Assembly: GCF_002878395.1 (NCBI RefSeq)
Contig: NW_025862277.1
Span: forward strand, 467,554-531,553
Reading direction: 5' to 3'
Origin: Capsicum annuum
Lineage: Eukaryota; Streptophyta; Magnoliopsida; Solanales; Solanaceae
DNA length: 64,000 bases
Shown: in pieces, positions 23,563-34,365 of the stretch
How the letters are laid out: each line of letters begins with the position of its first letter
Numbering within the stretch: position 1 is the stretch's first letter
Program-made: the position numbers and the translations under genes
Notes under the pieces: model-generated
Told to the model about the DNA's origin: nothing
Databases searched by the model: none
The model's input: only the letters and a program-made list of their open reading frames with translations

Positions 23563-24970
23563 TTATGATTTATCTAACCCTTTCATTTGCAGTATGAATT
23601 TTTTTGCTTTTTTAATAGCATTATCTGATAATATTTTATCGGATGGTAAAAGTTGAGAGTCTTTTTCTGCCATATCATCATTGTTTTTTTCACTTTTCAT
23701 TGAAGTGTCAAGCTTATCATATTGGATAATTGATTGAAGTAAATTCCTTTTTACTTCTTCTAAATATTTGGCTATCATTTTATCTTTATCTCCTTCTTAA
23801 ATAGTGATTCTTCTAGCAATGTTTTTAACTGTATTGTCCTCAATTATACCTTTTTGAGGGGTTGCTGAATACTCCTAAATTTTGTATTTAATGGAATCCA
23901 AGAGTTCTTGACCATATAACACTTTGGTTTTGGGATATTTTCTCATCAATTTGTCCCAAAAGTTATTTTAAAATATTTGATATCAGCAAGGAATCTGCTC
24001 TTCTATGAATCCCAATTCTGGGGTCCATTTCTGTATCAATAGGGTTGAGAATTCAATACAGAAATATATCTGATCAAATTTTTCTAGATAGCAGATATGA
24101 TTCGTATTGTATAACTTATTTTGATTCGGTGAAACTTTAACCCATTCTTTGTGTAATTTAAGAAACGAGTCAGGTAATATCTTGATAGTTGGACCGTGGT
24201 ATGTCTACCAGTTGAACAACCAATTAGCAATAGGTTTTGCAAATATCTTTACACAGCTTTCATAAACCAAGTATGTTTATGTCTGTAGTTATTGTAATAG
24301 AGCACTTCATCAAAGGCTTGAATATAATCCCAATACGTAAAATTCATACGAGTTTAATTAAGACTTATCTGTCTTTCGGTCATGGTATTCCCATTCTTCA
24401 ATGGATATTATCCATTTAATAATAAGTTTTGAGAAGTTATAAACTTTCTTGTCTATGTTATACTAGGAAAAGTGCTGAAATTCTACACTGCTAGTAGAAG
24501 TGAGGACAGTTTCATAATAAGAATAGGTTTTGTATGACTCACCCAAATAATATAATCCGTCAATCAAATACATCTGGAATATCTTCCATGGCTCATCTGT
24601 CCTCTGAATGTCAAAGTTTTCTACAAGAAATATCATTTCTTTGTTTACTAATTTCTCATAGGACTTGATATCATCATGGTTCTCTTCTTTGGCAATTGAA
24701 GCAAATATATCACTTTTCTTTTGGGAGGCTAAATAGGCCTGCAAATATTTGTATAATGGACTGTCTTCTAGGCTATCTTCTAGATGAATAGAAGGAGATG
24801 ACGAAGCTTCCACCCTGAGAGATACTTTTGAGTTTATCAAACTCTTTTTTCCCATTTATGACTGGGGAATTAGATGAGGACCCATATGACGATCCTTGAG
24901 AGTATGACTTTCCTATGGATGATCTTCTCGCTTTGCCTTTTCCTCTTACTATTGCCCATGTAGGGTCCAT
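23563..24970 (-). pseudogene. Caulimovirid copy 1: ORF2, unknown function
   Basis: A separate reading frame downstream of the polyprotein, about 1.4 kb. The likely start is the ATG at 24970 (MDPTWAIVRGKG), although a longer frame opens at 25072 within the end of ORF1. The N-terminal 40 residues are Gly/Ser/Lys rich. A frameshift near 24850 leads into a 130-codon acidic frame (24463-24855). The next 680 bp have stops but keep tracks such as FAKPIANWLF and SFLKLHKEWVKVSPNQ. The last 71 codons (23563-23778) are charged and may form a coiled coil. No enzyme motif is visible. A second ORF of unknown function after the polyprotein is a known feature of florendoviruses, which is why I favour that genus. 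Confidence 0.7.
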
Positions 24971-25072
24971 ATTGCACTTATAATAATTAGTTTTATTCAG
25001 ATAAATAGTATTAAAAGATTTCTTTGGCTTCATAATAATCATGGATATAAAATTCTGCTTCAACCATATCAT

Positions 25073-25655
25073 GGATAATTATTTCAATTATAAAACTCTA
25101 CAAATCTTTGTATAATGGAACGACCTTTAAAATGGTGCTCAAAGTTTATCATTAAGAAAGGTAGTATGAAAATTCATTTCTAACTGAGATATTCTCGGGA
25201 TAAGAAATCAGGAAAAGAGTTATCAATTCCCATTTTATGTTGGATTTCAAAATCAAAAAGGGCTAACTGAGCTTTCTACCTTACAAACATCAATTTCGAG
25301 GCATCATGTTTAAAATATTTATCAAACTTATATTTAACAGATTCAGCATCAGTTTTAATAAAAAACTTTTAATTGTTTAAATCATCCTGAAATTTTAAAA
25401 CACATTTAATAATTTTTAGCATTTCATGAGCCACCGTAGAATATTTTTTTGGGCTTCAGTCTATTTCCTTGAGTGAAATTTTATCAAGTATTCATGTTTA
25501 ACATGGGGATTAACTTATTTTAAAATTCTACCATAATCGATATTAGACGCATCTGTCTCTATAATTTTTTGTCAGGCTGGGTTAGATAGAGTCAAACAAA
25601 AGATTTAACACTCTGTTTAATACGTTTAACGAAATCTGTGTGACTATCCGTCCAG
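25073..25655 (-). pseudogene. Caulimovirid copy 1: RNase H region
   Basis: This aligns collinearly with the open RNase H frame of copy 2 (19686-20078), but stops and indels interrupt it. The 25400-25560 part still aligns well at the nucleotide level. The final part before ORF2 (25073-25270) corresponds to 19496-19690 in copy 2. Confidence 0.75.
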
Positions 25656-26560
25656 GGATCTTTAGATTTATTTTTTAGCCTGTCATATAATGGGGCTAAA
25701 TCGCAAGATAAATTTTTATTAAAAGGTTCTATATAATTTAAACTTTCCAAACTCTTTGCAGCTGAGTCTTGTGAGTAATAACATCAGGAAATTTTGATGC
25801 AAAATCAATAGATCTTTGTATGGAAGTAATCTTCCCTTGACAAATATTATGTCCTAAGAATCTAACACCAGTTTGAAACAGGCTCATTTTTGGTTTAGAT
25901 ATTACTAAACCATTTTATATCACAATTTTCTTAAAAATATCAAGATGATTGATATGCAATTTAAATGTTTTGGAAAACACCAATATATCATCAATATAAA
26001 CAATGATAAAATCCATATATGGAGTGAAAATATCATTCATAGTTTTTTGAAACTCATAAGGGGTATTTCTAAAACCAAATGGCATGACATTCCATTCATA
26101 TTGCCCAAATAAAACATTAAAAGAGGTTCTATAAGTATGCTCATTTGAATCTGCTAATATCCAGATTTTAAATCAAATTTTAAAAATATGTTAGCATCAT
26201 ATAATCTTGATAATTAATCTTTTTTTTTTCAAAATAGGATACCCAATTCATTTCAAATATTTATTTAAAAGTTTGTAATTTGTTACTAACCTGGGAACAC
26301 AATGTTCTTTTTCTGCTGCGTTATTAACATAAAATGAAGTACAAGACCAAGGAGACTTTGAAGGCTTTATTAAACCCTTTTGTACCAAATTATCAATTTC
26401 TTTTTTTGCATAATTCAACCAATTCAGCATTCATTAGACAAGGTCGTGATTTGGTTAGAATATCATCCTCAAAAAAATTATCTTCTTATGGATGGGTGAA
26501 AATATGCTTTTTCTTATTCCATAAAACACTAGGGTGATCAACACAAATATCTATAGCCAT
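25656..26560 (-). pseudogene. Caulimovirid copy 1: reverse transcriptase domain
   Basis: The YIDD active-site box is intact at 25987-25998 (minus strand). A 60-codon frame at 26248-26430 covers the N-terminal fingers (QKGLIKPSKSPWSC, then NYKLLNKYLK). A polyT/polyA tract at about 26220 and several indels break the frame. Copy 2 has the same domain at 20079-20880. The enzyme copies the viral RNA pregenome into DNA. Confidence 0.85.
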
Positions 26561-26829
26561 TTTTTAGAAATTAATTTAATTTTTTCCTGCACCTTAGCAG
26601 ATTTTATAGTATCAAAAATATTCATGCTACATAATTCAAGTTGTAATGAATTAACATGCTTTTGTTTCGTATCAATTAAAGCATTAATATCTCTACATAT
26701 GGGATTTGTAAAAAAAGAATAAGATATCTCTTTATTTTTGTAATTAGCAGTAAATTCTTTTGAATCAAGGTGGGTAAAAGGATAAATAACATTAATTAAA
26801 GGTGTTCCAAGTATGATTGGCGGATATAA

Positions 26830-27069
26830 CTATTTTTTTTTTATCAAAAAGAAGAAGTGAGGAATGCAAACTTTATTTTGACAAATATGAGCATTCGGTA
26901 ATTTGTACTCTATATCAAGAGCATGTCCAAATACAGATTTAACCACATGAGTAGTGTTTTTAAAATATTTTGTAAGGATTAACCCTTCTTGAATGCAGCT
27001 AACATCCAATCCACTATCAATCATAGCAATATCAGTTATAGGAAACCGATTATAATAAAAATAGTACAT
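26830..27069 (-). pseudogene. Caulimovirid copy 1: aspartic protease
   Basis: A 79-codon frame contains M-I-D-S-G, the D-(T/S)-G active site of a retropepsin-like protease, at about 27007-27027, followed by DVSCIQEGLI. The protease of plant pararetroviruses processes the polyprotein. The frame ends at a poly-Lys track encoded by an A/T homopolymer at 26830-26840, which looks like slippage. The 26561-26829 stretch between this and RT has no motif I can name. Confidence 0.75.
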
Positions 27070-27422
27070 TTAATATACCTTTTGTGAGTAGTAATGATCT
27101 GCATCATTCCTAGAAAAGAATCATTCTTTAAATAAAGAGATTTTATGAAGAAGATCCTCTTCTTCAGAAGTAATGCCTTTCCCTTTGGAAATTTCAGTAG
27201 GAGAATTATTTTTCTCTACTTGAGTAATCCTGTAATCACAAATCATTTGATTTTGTTTAAGAGATTTAATCTTTTTTTTTTAAGTTTTGAACTTCAATTT
27301 TTAAATCATCAAAAGAAGTATCCCTAATAGGGGCAGAGTTTTTAGAAAGTCGTTTATTAACTTCTAACAAGGAATAAGGAGCAAAATAATCAAAATTTTC
27401 TTTAAGACAAAAATAATTGCTA

Positions 27423-28088
27423 TCAACAGTATTTGAAGTAGTTGGTTTGAATTCGTATTTGAAGTAGTTGGTTTGAATTCGTACATAAATTTATAATTTT
27501 CTCACAGAGTTTCTCTTCAGAAACTTCTTTCAAAAGTTCTAGCACATTATTAAATGTGATAGTTTTCATATTTAAATCTTTAAATTGAGATTGTAATTTA
27601 TAAAATTCATTATAACAAGTGTAGGTATCACCTTTGCAATCAAAAAATGTACTATCAATATTTTTGTCTCTATTATATAAATCAAGTAAATCAACTTCAA
27701 CTTCGAATTCTGACTTATAACTATAATCGGATTCTGATCCAAAGATATATAACAAACCATAAGCTTTATCATCCAATGCATCATCAAGTCCTAAAGATTT
27801 CAACTTTTGAAGCTTATAATTTGGAGCAATATGACCAAACTTACCACATTTGTAGCACTTAATATCAACAAGATCTTACTTAGACCTATTCTTCATAAAT
27901 CTAGTAGACTTACGATGACCTTTCCTAGCTTCATGCTCATCTTTGGATCTATATCTAGATCTCTTTTTTCTATAAGGCCTGTCACATCTGTGATATCTAT
28001 GTTGCTTTTTATAATAAAGGGTCGGTTCAAAAACCCCAAACTTAGTGCAAATATCTCCTAATTGAGATCTTTGTTTAAGCTTATCCAT
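27423..28088 (-). pseudogene. Caulimovirid copy 1: basic region, zinc knuckle and linker
   Basis: The upstream frame 27876-28088 is very basic (Arg/Lys/His tracks such as KKRSRYRSKDEH). It is followed by a zinc knuckle at 27816-27857 with C-x2-C-x4-H-x4 and Tyr where the last Cys should be. The next frame (27423-27803) is acidic, then carries the LLKEVS...KIINL track also seen in copy 2. A basic stretch followed by a zinc knuckle is typical of the C-terminal capsid or nucleocapsid region of caulimovirids, which binds nucleic acid. A 26-bp tandem duplication at 27429-27480 shifts the frame. Confidence 0.8.
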
Positions 28089-29495
28089 CTTAAGTTGTCT
28101 AGAAAATTTTAACTAATCACACAAGTTTAATCCTTCTTGTCTACAAATACCTATCAACTTTCCATAGGTATAATTTTCCCATGGAACATCACCAAAAGGT
28201 CCTCTAAGGGTATTTATCACTCTTTCAGCAAATAAGGAAGGAAGGCCATCTATAAATTTAGTCTTCTAATGGGCAAGCCTATTTTCAGGTAATTCCATAG
28301 CCCTACTCATAAAGGTATATTTGTACCATCTAAATTCTGCTAAAGTCCTACATTGAATTTCATTTTGGAGAGTGCGGACAGTCTCATGCTGGCTAGTAAA
28401 TCTACCATTGAAATGTTCCAAGATTATAAGAACAAAGGTATAAACAACATCTTCTCTATTTTTGACTAGGGAAATACCTAGGTTATTAGCTCCTTCGTTA
28501 GTAGCTATAACATTAACAATAGCAACTTTCTTTTCAAGAGTTAAAAATTTACCCCACCAGCCATGAAGTTGGCCAGTAAAACCTGGAATTATCATTCTGT
28601 AAATATTCCTATCAGTATTCTTAGCACTAACAATTTTGTAAATAGTTGCATACATCATCATATGATGCACAGGAATAGTTAATTGCCTATCAGTCATACC
28701 ATCAAGATTCCATTCATAAATTTTGGCACCACTATAAGACGTATTAGTCTAATTCCAATCTCGCTTCTCTATTAAAATATCTTAAGGAGTAGGCCATGGA
28801 TAGTAGTATGTTTCCATATTCGGTAAATTAGCATATTTGGGATTTTTACCCGGTTGTCTTTTAACCATACCTCTGAGCTTATTAAGCTCTAACTTAGTCT
28901 GAGTTTTAAAATTAGAAGTAGTTTTTATTTGGTAAGCAAAATCATTTGGCAAATCAATAGGTTTAGCACTTAAGCCAGAAATTTTTTTTATCAATAAGAT
29001 CTTCTAAATCTTTTAAAGATGATTTAAATTGAAACCCCTAAATTTCAGGGGGTCATTGAATACTATCATAAATAGTTTGAACCTCTGTCTTGCTTCCTGA
29101 AGAGGAGGCAACATCAATATATTTTTGGCTTGTAATCATTTTTTTAATCAAATCAGTTCTCATTGAGTTTTTTATCAAGAGAAATGATATGTTCCCCCCA
29201 AAACTTTAACATATAAACTCAAATAATTGTTTTGAGAAATCAAATTGTTAATTTCTGCAACGCTTACTATTGCAACTTCATTATTAATAAATTTTTGAAA
29301 TGCAGAAAAAGTAATACCTGTATTATTAGGTAAAACAAAAGGTTCTTGTGGTGGGTAAATAGCTTTAACAATATTTCCACTTCCATCTTTGTAAGATCTT
29401 TCATAAAACTTTATGTATAAAGGTAAATAAGTGGTTATAAACCAAGGAAAAAAATACATAATTTGATTATTCAATGCACACATTTCATATAACAC
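28089..29495 (-). pseudogene. Caulimovirid copy 1: capsid-like region
   Basis: Two sizeable frames lie here: 29175-29495 (106 codons, aromatic-rich) and 28266-28697 (143 codons). The latter contains GFTGQLHGWWGKFL, then LRTLQNEIQCRTLAEFRWYK. This kind of track sits just upstream of the zinc knuckle in the capsid region of plant pararetroviruses and in gag of related retroelements. The 28698-29174 stretch between them is broken by stops. Assignment as coat protein rests on position and the W-rich track, not on a full domain match. Confidence 0.7.
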
Positions 29496-29638
29496 TTGAA
29501 AAATATTGTTTAACTCTTTTGGACTATAAGTCTCAAAAAAACAAGTTCTAAACTGGTTTCATTTATCACAAAAAAATTTCTTTTGAATATAACTTCTTGA
29601 TAGGGATCATGGACTGAAATTGATTTGGTGAGGAATCA

Positions 29639-29962
29639 TTAAGTATCGTTAGGATCGAAGTTCACTTCAGAAGCACTTGGGATATCTCTATCAGATATAT
29701 TATCATTATCTTGAACAATATTCATTTGAGGATTGATTTTTACGTTTTTAACAAATTTAGAAGAAGTACTATCAAGATCTCTAACTAGGCCATATAATGG
29801 CTCAGTATCAATACTATGTAAAAATGCTGAACGATTTCTAGCTGGTCCATATAATGGTTCTATAGGAAAAATATGATGTACAATAGGTAATAATCTGGGC
29901 TGAGAAAGAGAATGTCTGTTATAAATAGTAGACTGATCAACAAATTGAATACATCCTACCAT
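29639..29962 (-). pseudogene. Caulimovirid copy 1: linker between movement protein and capsid
   Basis: A 107-codon frame without a recognisable fold. It contains an imperfect internal repeat (IEPLYGPARN and TEPLYGLVRD) and ends in an acidic, Asn/Asp-rich tail. Probably a flexible spacer of the polyprotein. The 29496-29638 stretch is broken sequence of the same polyprotein. Confidence 0.6.
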
Positions 29963-30199
29963 CTGAATTTTGAGTAATATGCAAAAAACCGCTATTCGTC
30001 AAATTATTAGTAACCTTACTTGAGGATATGACCAAATTTAAAGTCCAAGTAGTTGGAAAATCAATTTTATCCCACTTGATAGGTCTTCTGATGGTGACCT
30101 TAAATTTGCAAAATTGGTTTTTACCAAAATAGTCTGATTTGATATATCATATAATTTACATCTAGGATTTAAAGTGGATAATAACTTATAGTAAATTCT

Positions 30200-30754
30200 A
30201 TATTATCAACATATAAGTTCAGAACTAGATGCATAATTATAACCATGCATTTTTACATTTAAGGTTAAAGCATCAAGTATATTAACAGCAGACAGTGATA
30301 ATAGCAAATTCAGTTGAGTATTAAAATAAATCGGACCATAGGCCACAGTGGATTCAATCGATCCCATCAAAGATTATCAAAAATTTAAGTTTCTAGCATC
30401 TGTAAGAGCTGCAACAAACATCTTTGGTAACCCTCTAAGGGTTAAAGGTTTATAAGCAATCTGAACCATACCAATATGCAAATAATTATAATGATTTTTA
30501 TTTAAATCGATATCATATTTATTTAATAAACGAATAGTCTGTTCTGACGAATATAAACCTAAAGACTATTCAATCATTTTTATCATTTGTTTTGAATAAA
30601 GTTTATCAAACAAACCATAATCATAAATGGTTTTTATAGAAACTTTAGGAATAGTCCATTTTTTTATCAAATCAACATTTTGAGGTATATTTACCTCTTC
30701 AAGTGTAGTACTTTTAGTACTCACTTCTCCCAGATCCATGCATAGAATATTCAT
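30200..30754 (-). pseudogene. Caulimovirid copy 1: movement protein (30K superfamily)
   Basis: The polyprotein start is probably the ATG at 30754. The first 62 codons end at a TAG (30566-30568). The same frame continues and contains the conserved core of caulimovirid movement proteins: a VQIAYKPLT track, then after two adjacent stops (TGA TAA near 30380) GPIYFNTQ, and LDALTLNVKMHGYN by about 30235. In live viruses this protein opens plasmodesmata. Finding it upstream of capsid and RT separates this element from Ty3/gypsy retrotransposons, which lack it. The tail (29963-30200) is frameshifted. Confidence 0.85.
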
Positions 30755-30780
30755 ATTTATGTTGAATGGTTCAGATCTAT

Positions 30781-31600
30781 TAAATCAATTTATTTATTAC
30801 TAATAATAGTTTGGTCTGAATCATTTTACATCAAAATAGTCAATTGACCACTCTATTCAGGACAAAAATACAAACTTGATCCTGTAATTACTAGAAAATT
30901 AATTAAAATTGTGAACTTATTATTTCAACTTTAATTTTTGATTAAATCAATTTATTTATTACTAATAATGATTTGGTTTGAATAATTTCACATCAAATTA
31001 GTCAATTGACAACTCTATTCATGACAAATACACTTAGTTGATCATGTAATAACTATGAAATTAGTTAAAATTGTAATTGAAATTATTAATTCAACTTTAG
31101 TTTTAGTTAAATTAATTTATTTATTGTTAATAATTGTTTGTTTTGAATCATTTCACATCAAATTAGTCACTTGATCACTTTATTCAGGATGAATACACTT
31201 AGATAATCACGTAATTACTATAAAATTAATTGAAATTATTAATTCAAATTTAATTTTATTTAAATTAATTTATTTAGTACTAATAATTCTTTGATTTGAA
31301 TTGTTTCACATCAAATTAGTCAATTGACTACCCTATTCAGGACAAATACACTTAGTTGATCATGTAATTACTATAAAATTAATTGAAATTGTAACTGAAC
31401 TTATTAATTCAACTTTAAATTTACATAAATTAATTTATTTATTACTAATAATGGTTTGTTTTGAATGATTTTAGGTCAAATTAGTCAAACAAATATAGAT
31501 ATTTTTTGTAATATATGACTAACTTGTTGCATCAACTAACTTATCTGTTTTACTTAAATCAATTTATTTATTACCAATAATGGTTTATTTTGAATGATTT
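30781..31600. repeat. Tandem array, about five units of 129-165 bp, right of copy 1
   Basis: Units start near TAAATCAATTTATTTATTAC at 30781, 30943, 31108, 31261, 31426 and 31555. It is the reverse complement of the array at 22126-22780. It begins only about 25 bp upstream of the presumed polyprotein start. The last one or two units are shortened and grade into the next minisatellite. Confidence 0.85.
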
Positions 31601-32090
31601 TAAATCAAATTAGTCAAATAGATATAGATATTTTTTGCAATATATGACTAACTTGTTGCATCAACTGACTTATCTGTTGGAAATAATCAAATAGATATAG
31701 ACATCTGTTGCAATAAATGACTAATATGTTGGAAGAAATCAAAATAAGTCTTGCTAGTTGTTTGATTTCTTTCGAGAGATGACCCATATGTTGGAATATC
31801 AAGAATAACAGATGGGTCATTTGTTGGAAAAGATCAAAATAGGTTTCAAGAGGTTTGATTTCATCCTATAGATGGCCCATCTATTACAATAGATGGGTCC
31901 TCTATCGAAAGAACTCAATTCAGTAGCAAGAACTATTTTGATTTTTTCCAATAGATAACCCATTTATTGTATCCGATGGGTCATATATTGGAAGAACTCA
32001 TTCCAAGAACAAGAATGTTTTGTTTTTTTCCAATAGATGACCCATTTGTTGCAATAGATGACTCATCTATTGGAAATATTTTTGTACTCT
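31601..32090. repeat. Minisatellite with self-complementary unit
   Basis: A shorter, irregular repeat based on CCAATAGATGACCCAT, TGTTGCAATAGATG and GGTCATCTATTGG. Because ATAGATGGGTCATCTAT-type tracks occur in both orientations, single units can fold on themselves. Spacers between units carry CAAAATAG and AAGAACTCA blocks. No coding capacity: the frame at 31614 is a by-product of the repeat. Confidence 0.8.
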
Positions 32091-32249
32091 GTTTAATTTA
32101 TTTAATTATTTGTTACCTTTTTAATTGATGCACAAGTTACTTGTTGGACCATAAATAAAGACATATTTTATATAATAAATAAAATGAAATACATTACAAA
32201 CAATGAATTAAAATTATCAAGTTTATTTCTAAACTGCAATACTTATTTT

Positions 32250-34080
32250 ACTATTACAACAATCATGGTGCATTTCGATCCGAGCATGTAGTGCTTTTAT
32301 GACGAATCGACTTACACATAAAGAACTTGGTTTTTATTGTTGGAAATAATTCTCTAACTCTAGACCTCAGACCTCCTATTAAATCACCTTTTTCTTAGTT
32401 TGCTTAGGTTAACATATATAGGAGGTATTTCTCTCTCCAAAATCTCTACAGGAACAACCCAAGAATTTTTAAGAGGCACCAGATTAATATCCTCACAATA
32501 TGCTATAATATTTTTCCACCGAATAATACAGAGACAAGTACTCATAAATTTGATTTCCAACTTGTGCACCATATTGGGCTCGAAGTGCTGCCATAACATA
32601 TGGAAAAGGTATGTTGTCCAAGTCAAAAACTCTACATGTACAAGTTCTTTTTTGAAGATTCACCATGACCGTTGATACTAAACTTATAATTAGCTATTTG
32701 ATGGACCAATAACTTATTCCCCAAATTGACGTACTTTGATATTTATTTTTTCATTAAAGAAACATATCTGTTTGGTGAGTTGACAAACTCCATATGCCTC
32801 TCGTGAAATAATTTGGCAAACCTCATGTTTATTTCATCATATAACGCCACAATGAGAGCTGTTCTCTTTCAACATCAAATATTACATTCATGAATTCACC
32901 TTTGTTTGACGTCATAATATTATACCTACACAAAAAATTTACGTCGTACAACATAGTATTACAATAAACTCAAATAAGATATTGAATTTATAATAATGTA
33001 ACTATTTCTGAACAAAATATTCATCTCTATCTGTCGAATCGGACACGTTTGAGATGTTCTGCTGCCTTGGATACCATATCCATTATTTGATTGAAATAGT
33101 CAAAGAAATCAGCTCTATAATACACTTTAGCTGCTTTATAAATATGAGACATGACCTTTGTGTTGTGATAGTTGTTTTGAATAATTTCCCGAAGGGGCCT
33201 CATGCAACAACCATAGTGAGCTGAAGGGTAGATAATTGAAACCATCTTTTGGATACTTGGAGGCCTATCCAAAATTATACACAACTTATCTCTATAATAT
33301 ACACAACTTCTCATTTGTTAAAAAAAATTTATTGATATGAGGCATCACATTCCTTGTCCACTACAGAAAAAGCCACTGAAAAGATATGATTCTCTGCATC
33401 TTGTGCCACCATCAATAACAAAACTCCTTCATACTTGCTCCTCAAGAATGCCACATCGACGACTATAAATTTGCTCAATTATTGAAAACCAAAAATCCAA
33501 GAACGATGGGATACAAAAAATTAAGTGAACCTTCCATTTTTATCAATCTTCTATGCCATCTTACTTTCTAGATTTGAGGAGTCAAGAAGATAATGGTACA
33601 CATCAAGCACTGCATACTTATGCTCATGTGTTCCCCTAACCAAAGACTTTGCAATCTCCATGACCTTATAAATCTTCCAATAAATCACCTTACAACATAA
33701 TTATGTCCGAATTTGATTGGACATATCTCTTGTAGAAGGGCCTTTGCCATTGGGGAGTCTATTTTTAAAGTATTTACCGATGACCTTTGTTATGGCATGT
33801 AGATTATGGATCGTAATATGCTCCAAACCACATGTGTGATACTTTTCATAAGTTCTAATGACGAGTCTATCAGAACTTATGAATTTTACAACCCTTAACC
33901 ACTACTTGCACTCCAGATGAGCACATCTAAAAGAATACACATTGTGCAAATTAAACACCTTCTTGAGTCTTAAATCTTTTTTCAAGCAAGTAATATTTAA
34001 TGAAGTTACTAGTTCTTACTTGTTCTTCAATGTCATTCCCTAGTAAAAATTAGTTTCATCATCTTAAAGATTACTCGACT
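32250..34080 (-). pseudogene. MuDR-like (MULE) transposase pseudogene
   Basis: Reading the minus strand in several frames gives the order expected for a Mutator-like transposase. The N-terminal part is at about 33700-33990. The DDE domain starts with VVDVAFLRSKYEG (first catalytic Asp near 33463), then LLMVAQDAENHIFSVAF and VVDKECD. A later frame (33027-33314) holds LDRPPSIQ with the second Asp, and H-Y-G-C-C-M-R. The SWIM zinc finger (about 32590-32640) keeps C-x-C but has Phe and Tyr for the final Cys and His. The frame 32384-32626 overlaps it, followed by a C-terminal NLVPLKNSWVVP track. Terminal inverted repeats were not found. The 34081-34365 stretch upstream has no clear feature and is cut by the LTR of element 1. 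Confidence 0.8.
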
Positions 34081-34365
34081 GTATTGATTGAGAACTGCCC
34101 ATTGTATTGCTCACAACAACCAGCATAGATGTTTGATCATCCTTTACCTTCACTTTATCCCTACTCTTATCATCATCTGGAATATTCATATCCATATTAT
34201 CCAATTTATCATTAAACATATCTTGTTGTTCTTGTGGTCCTTGTTCTATTTTTTATTCTCATTCTCTATCAGTTTTTCAACCACGTACACCCTTCAAACT
34301 GGCCTAGCTGCATCACTCAGAAAAGCACTCAAATGAACCTAATCACTTATCTTACTAGGTAGGAC

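Noticed and set aside
19310..32090. Reading the region as Ty3/gypsy instead of a pararetrovirus
   Set aside because: A 30K movement protein precedes the capsid region, there is no integrase after RNase H, and no LTRs flank it.
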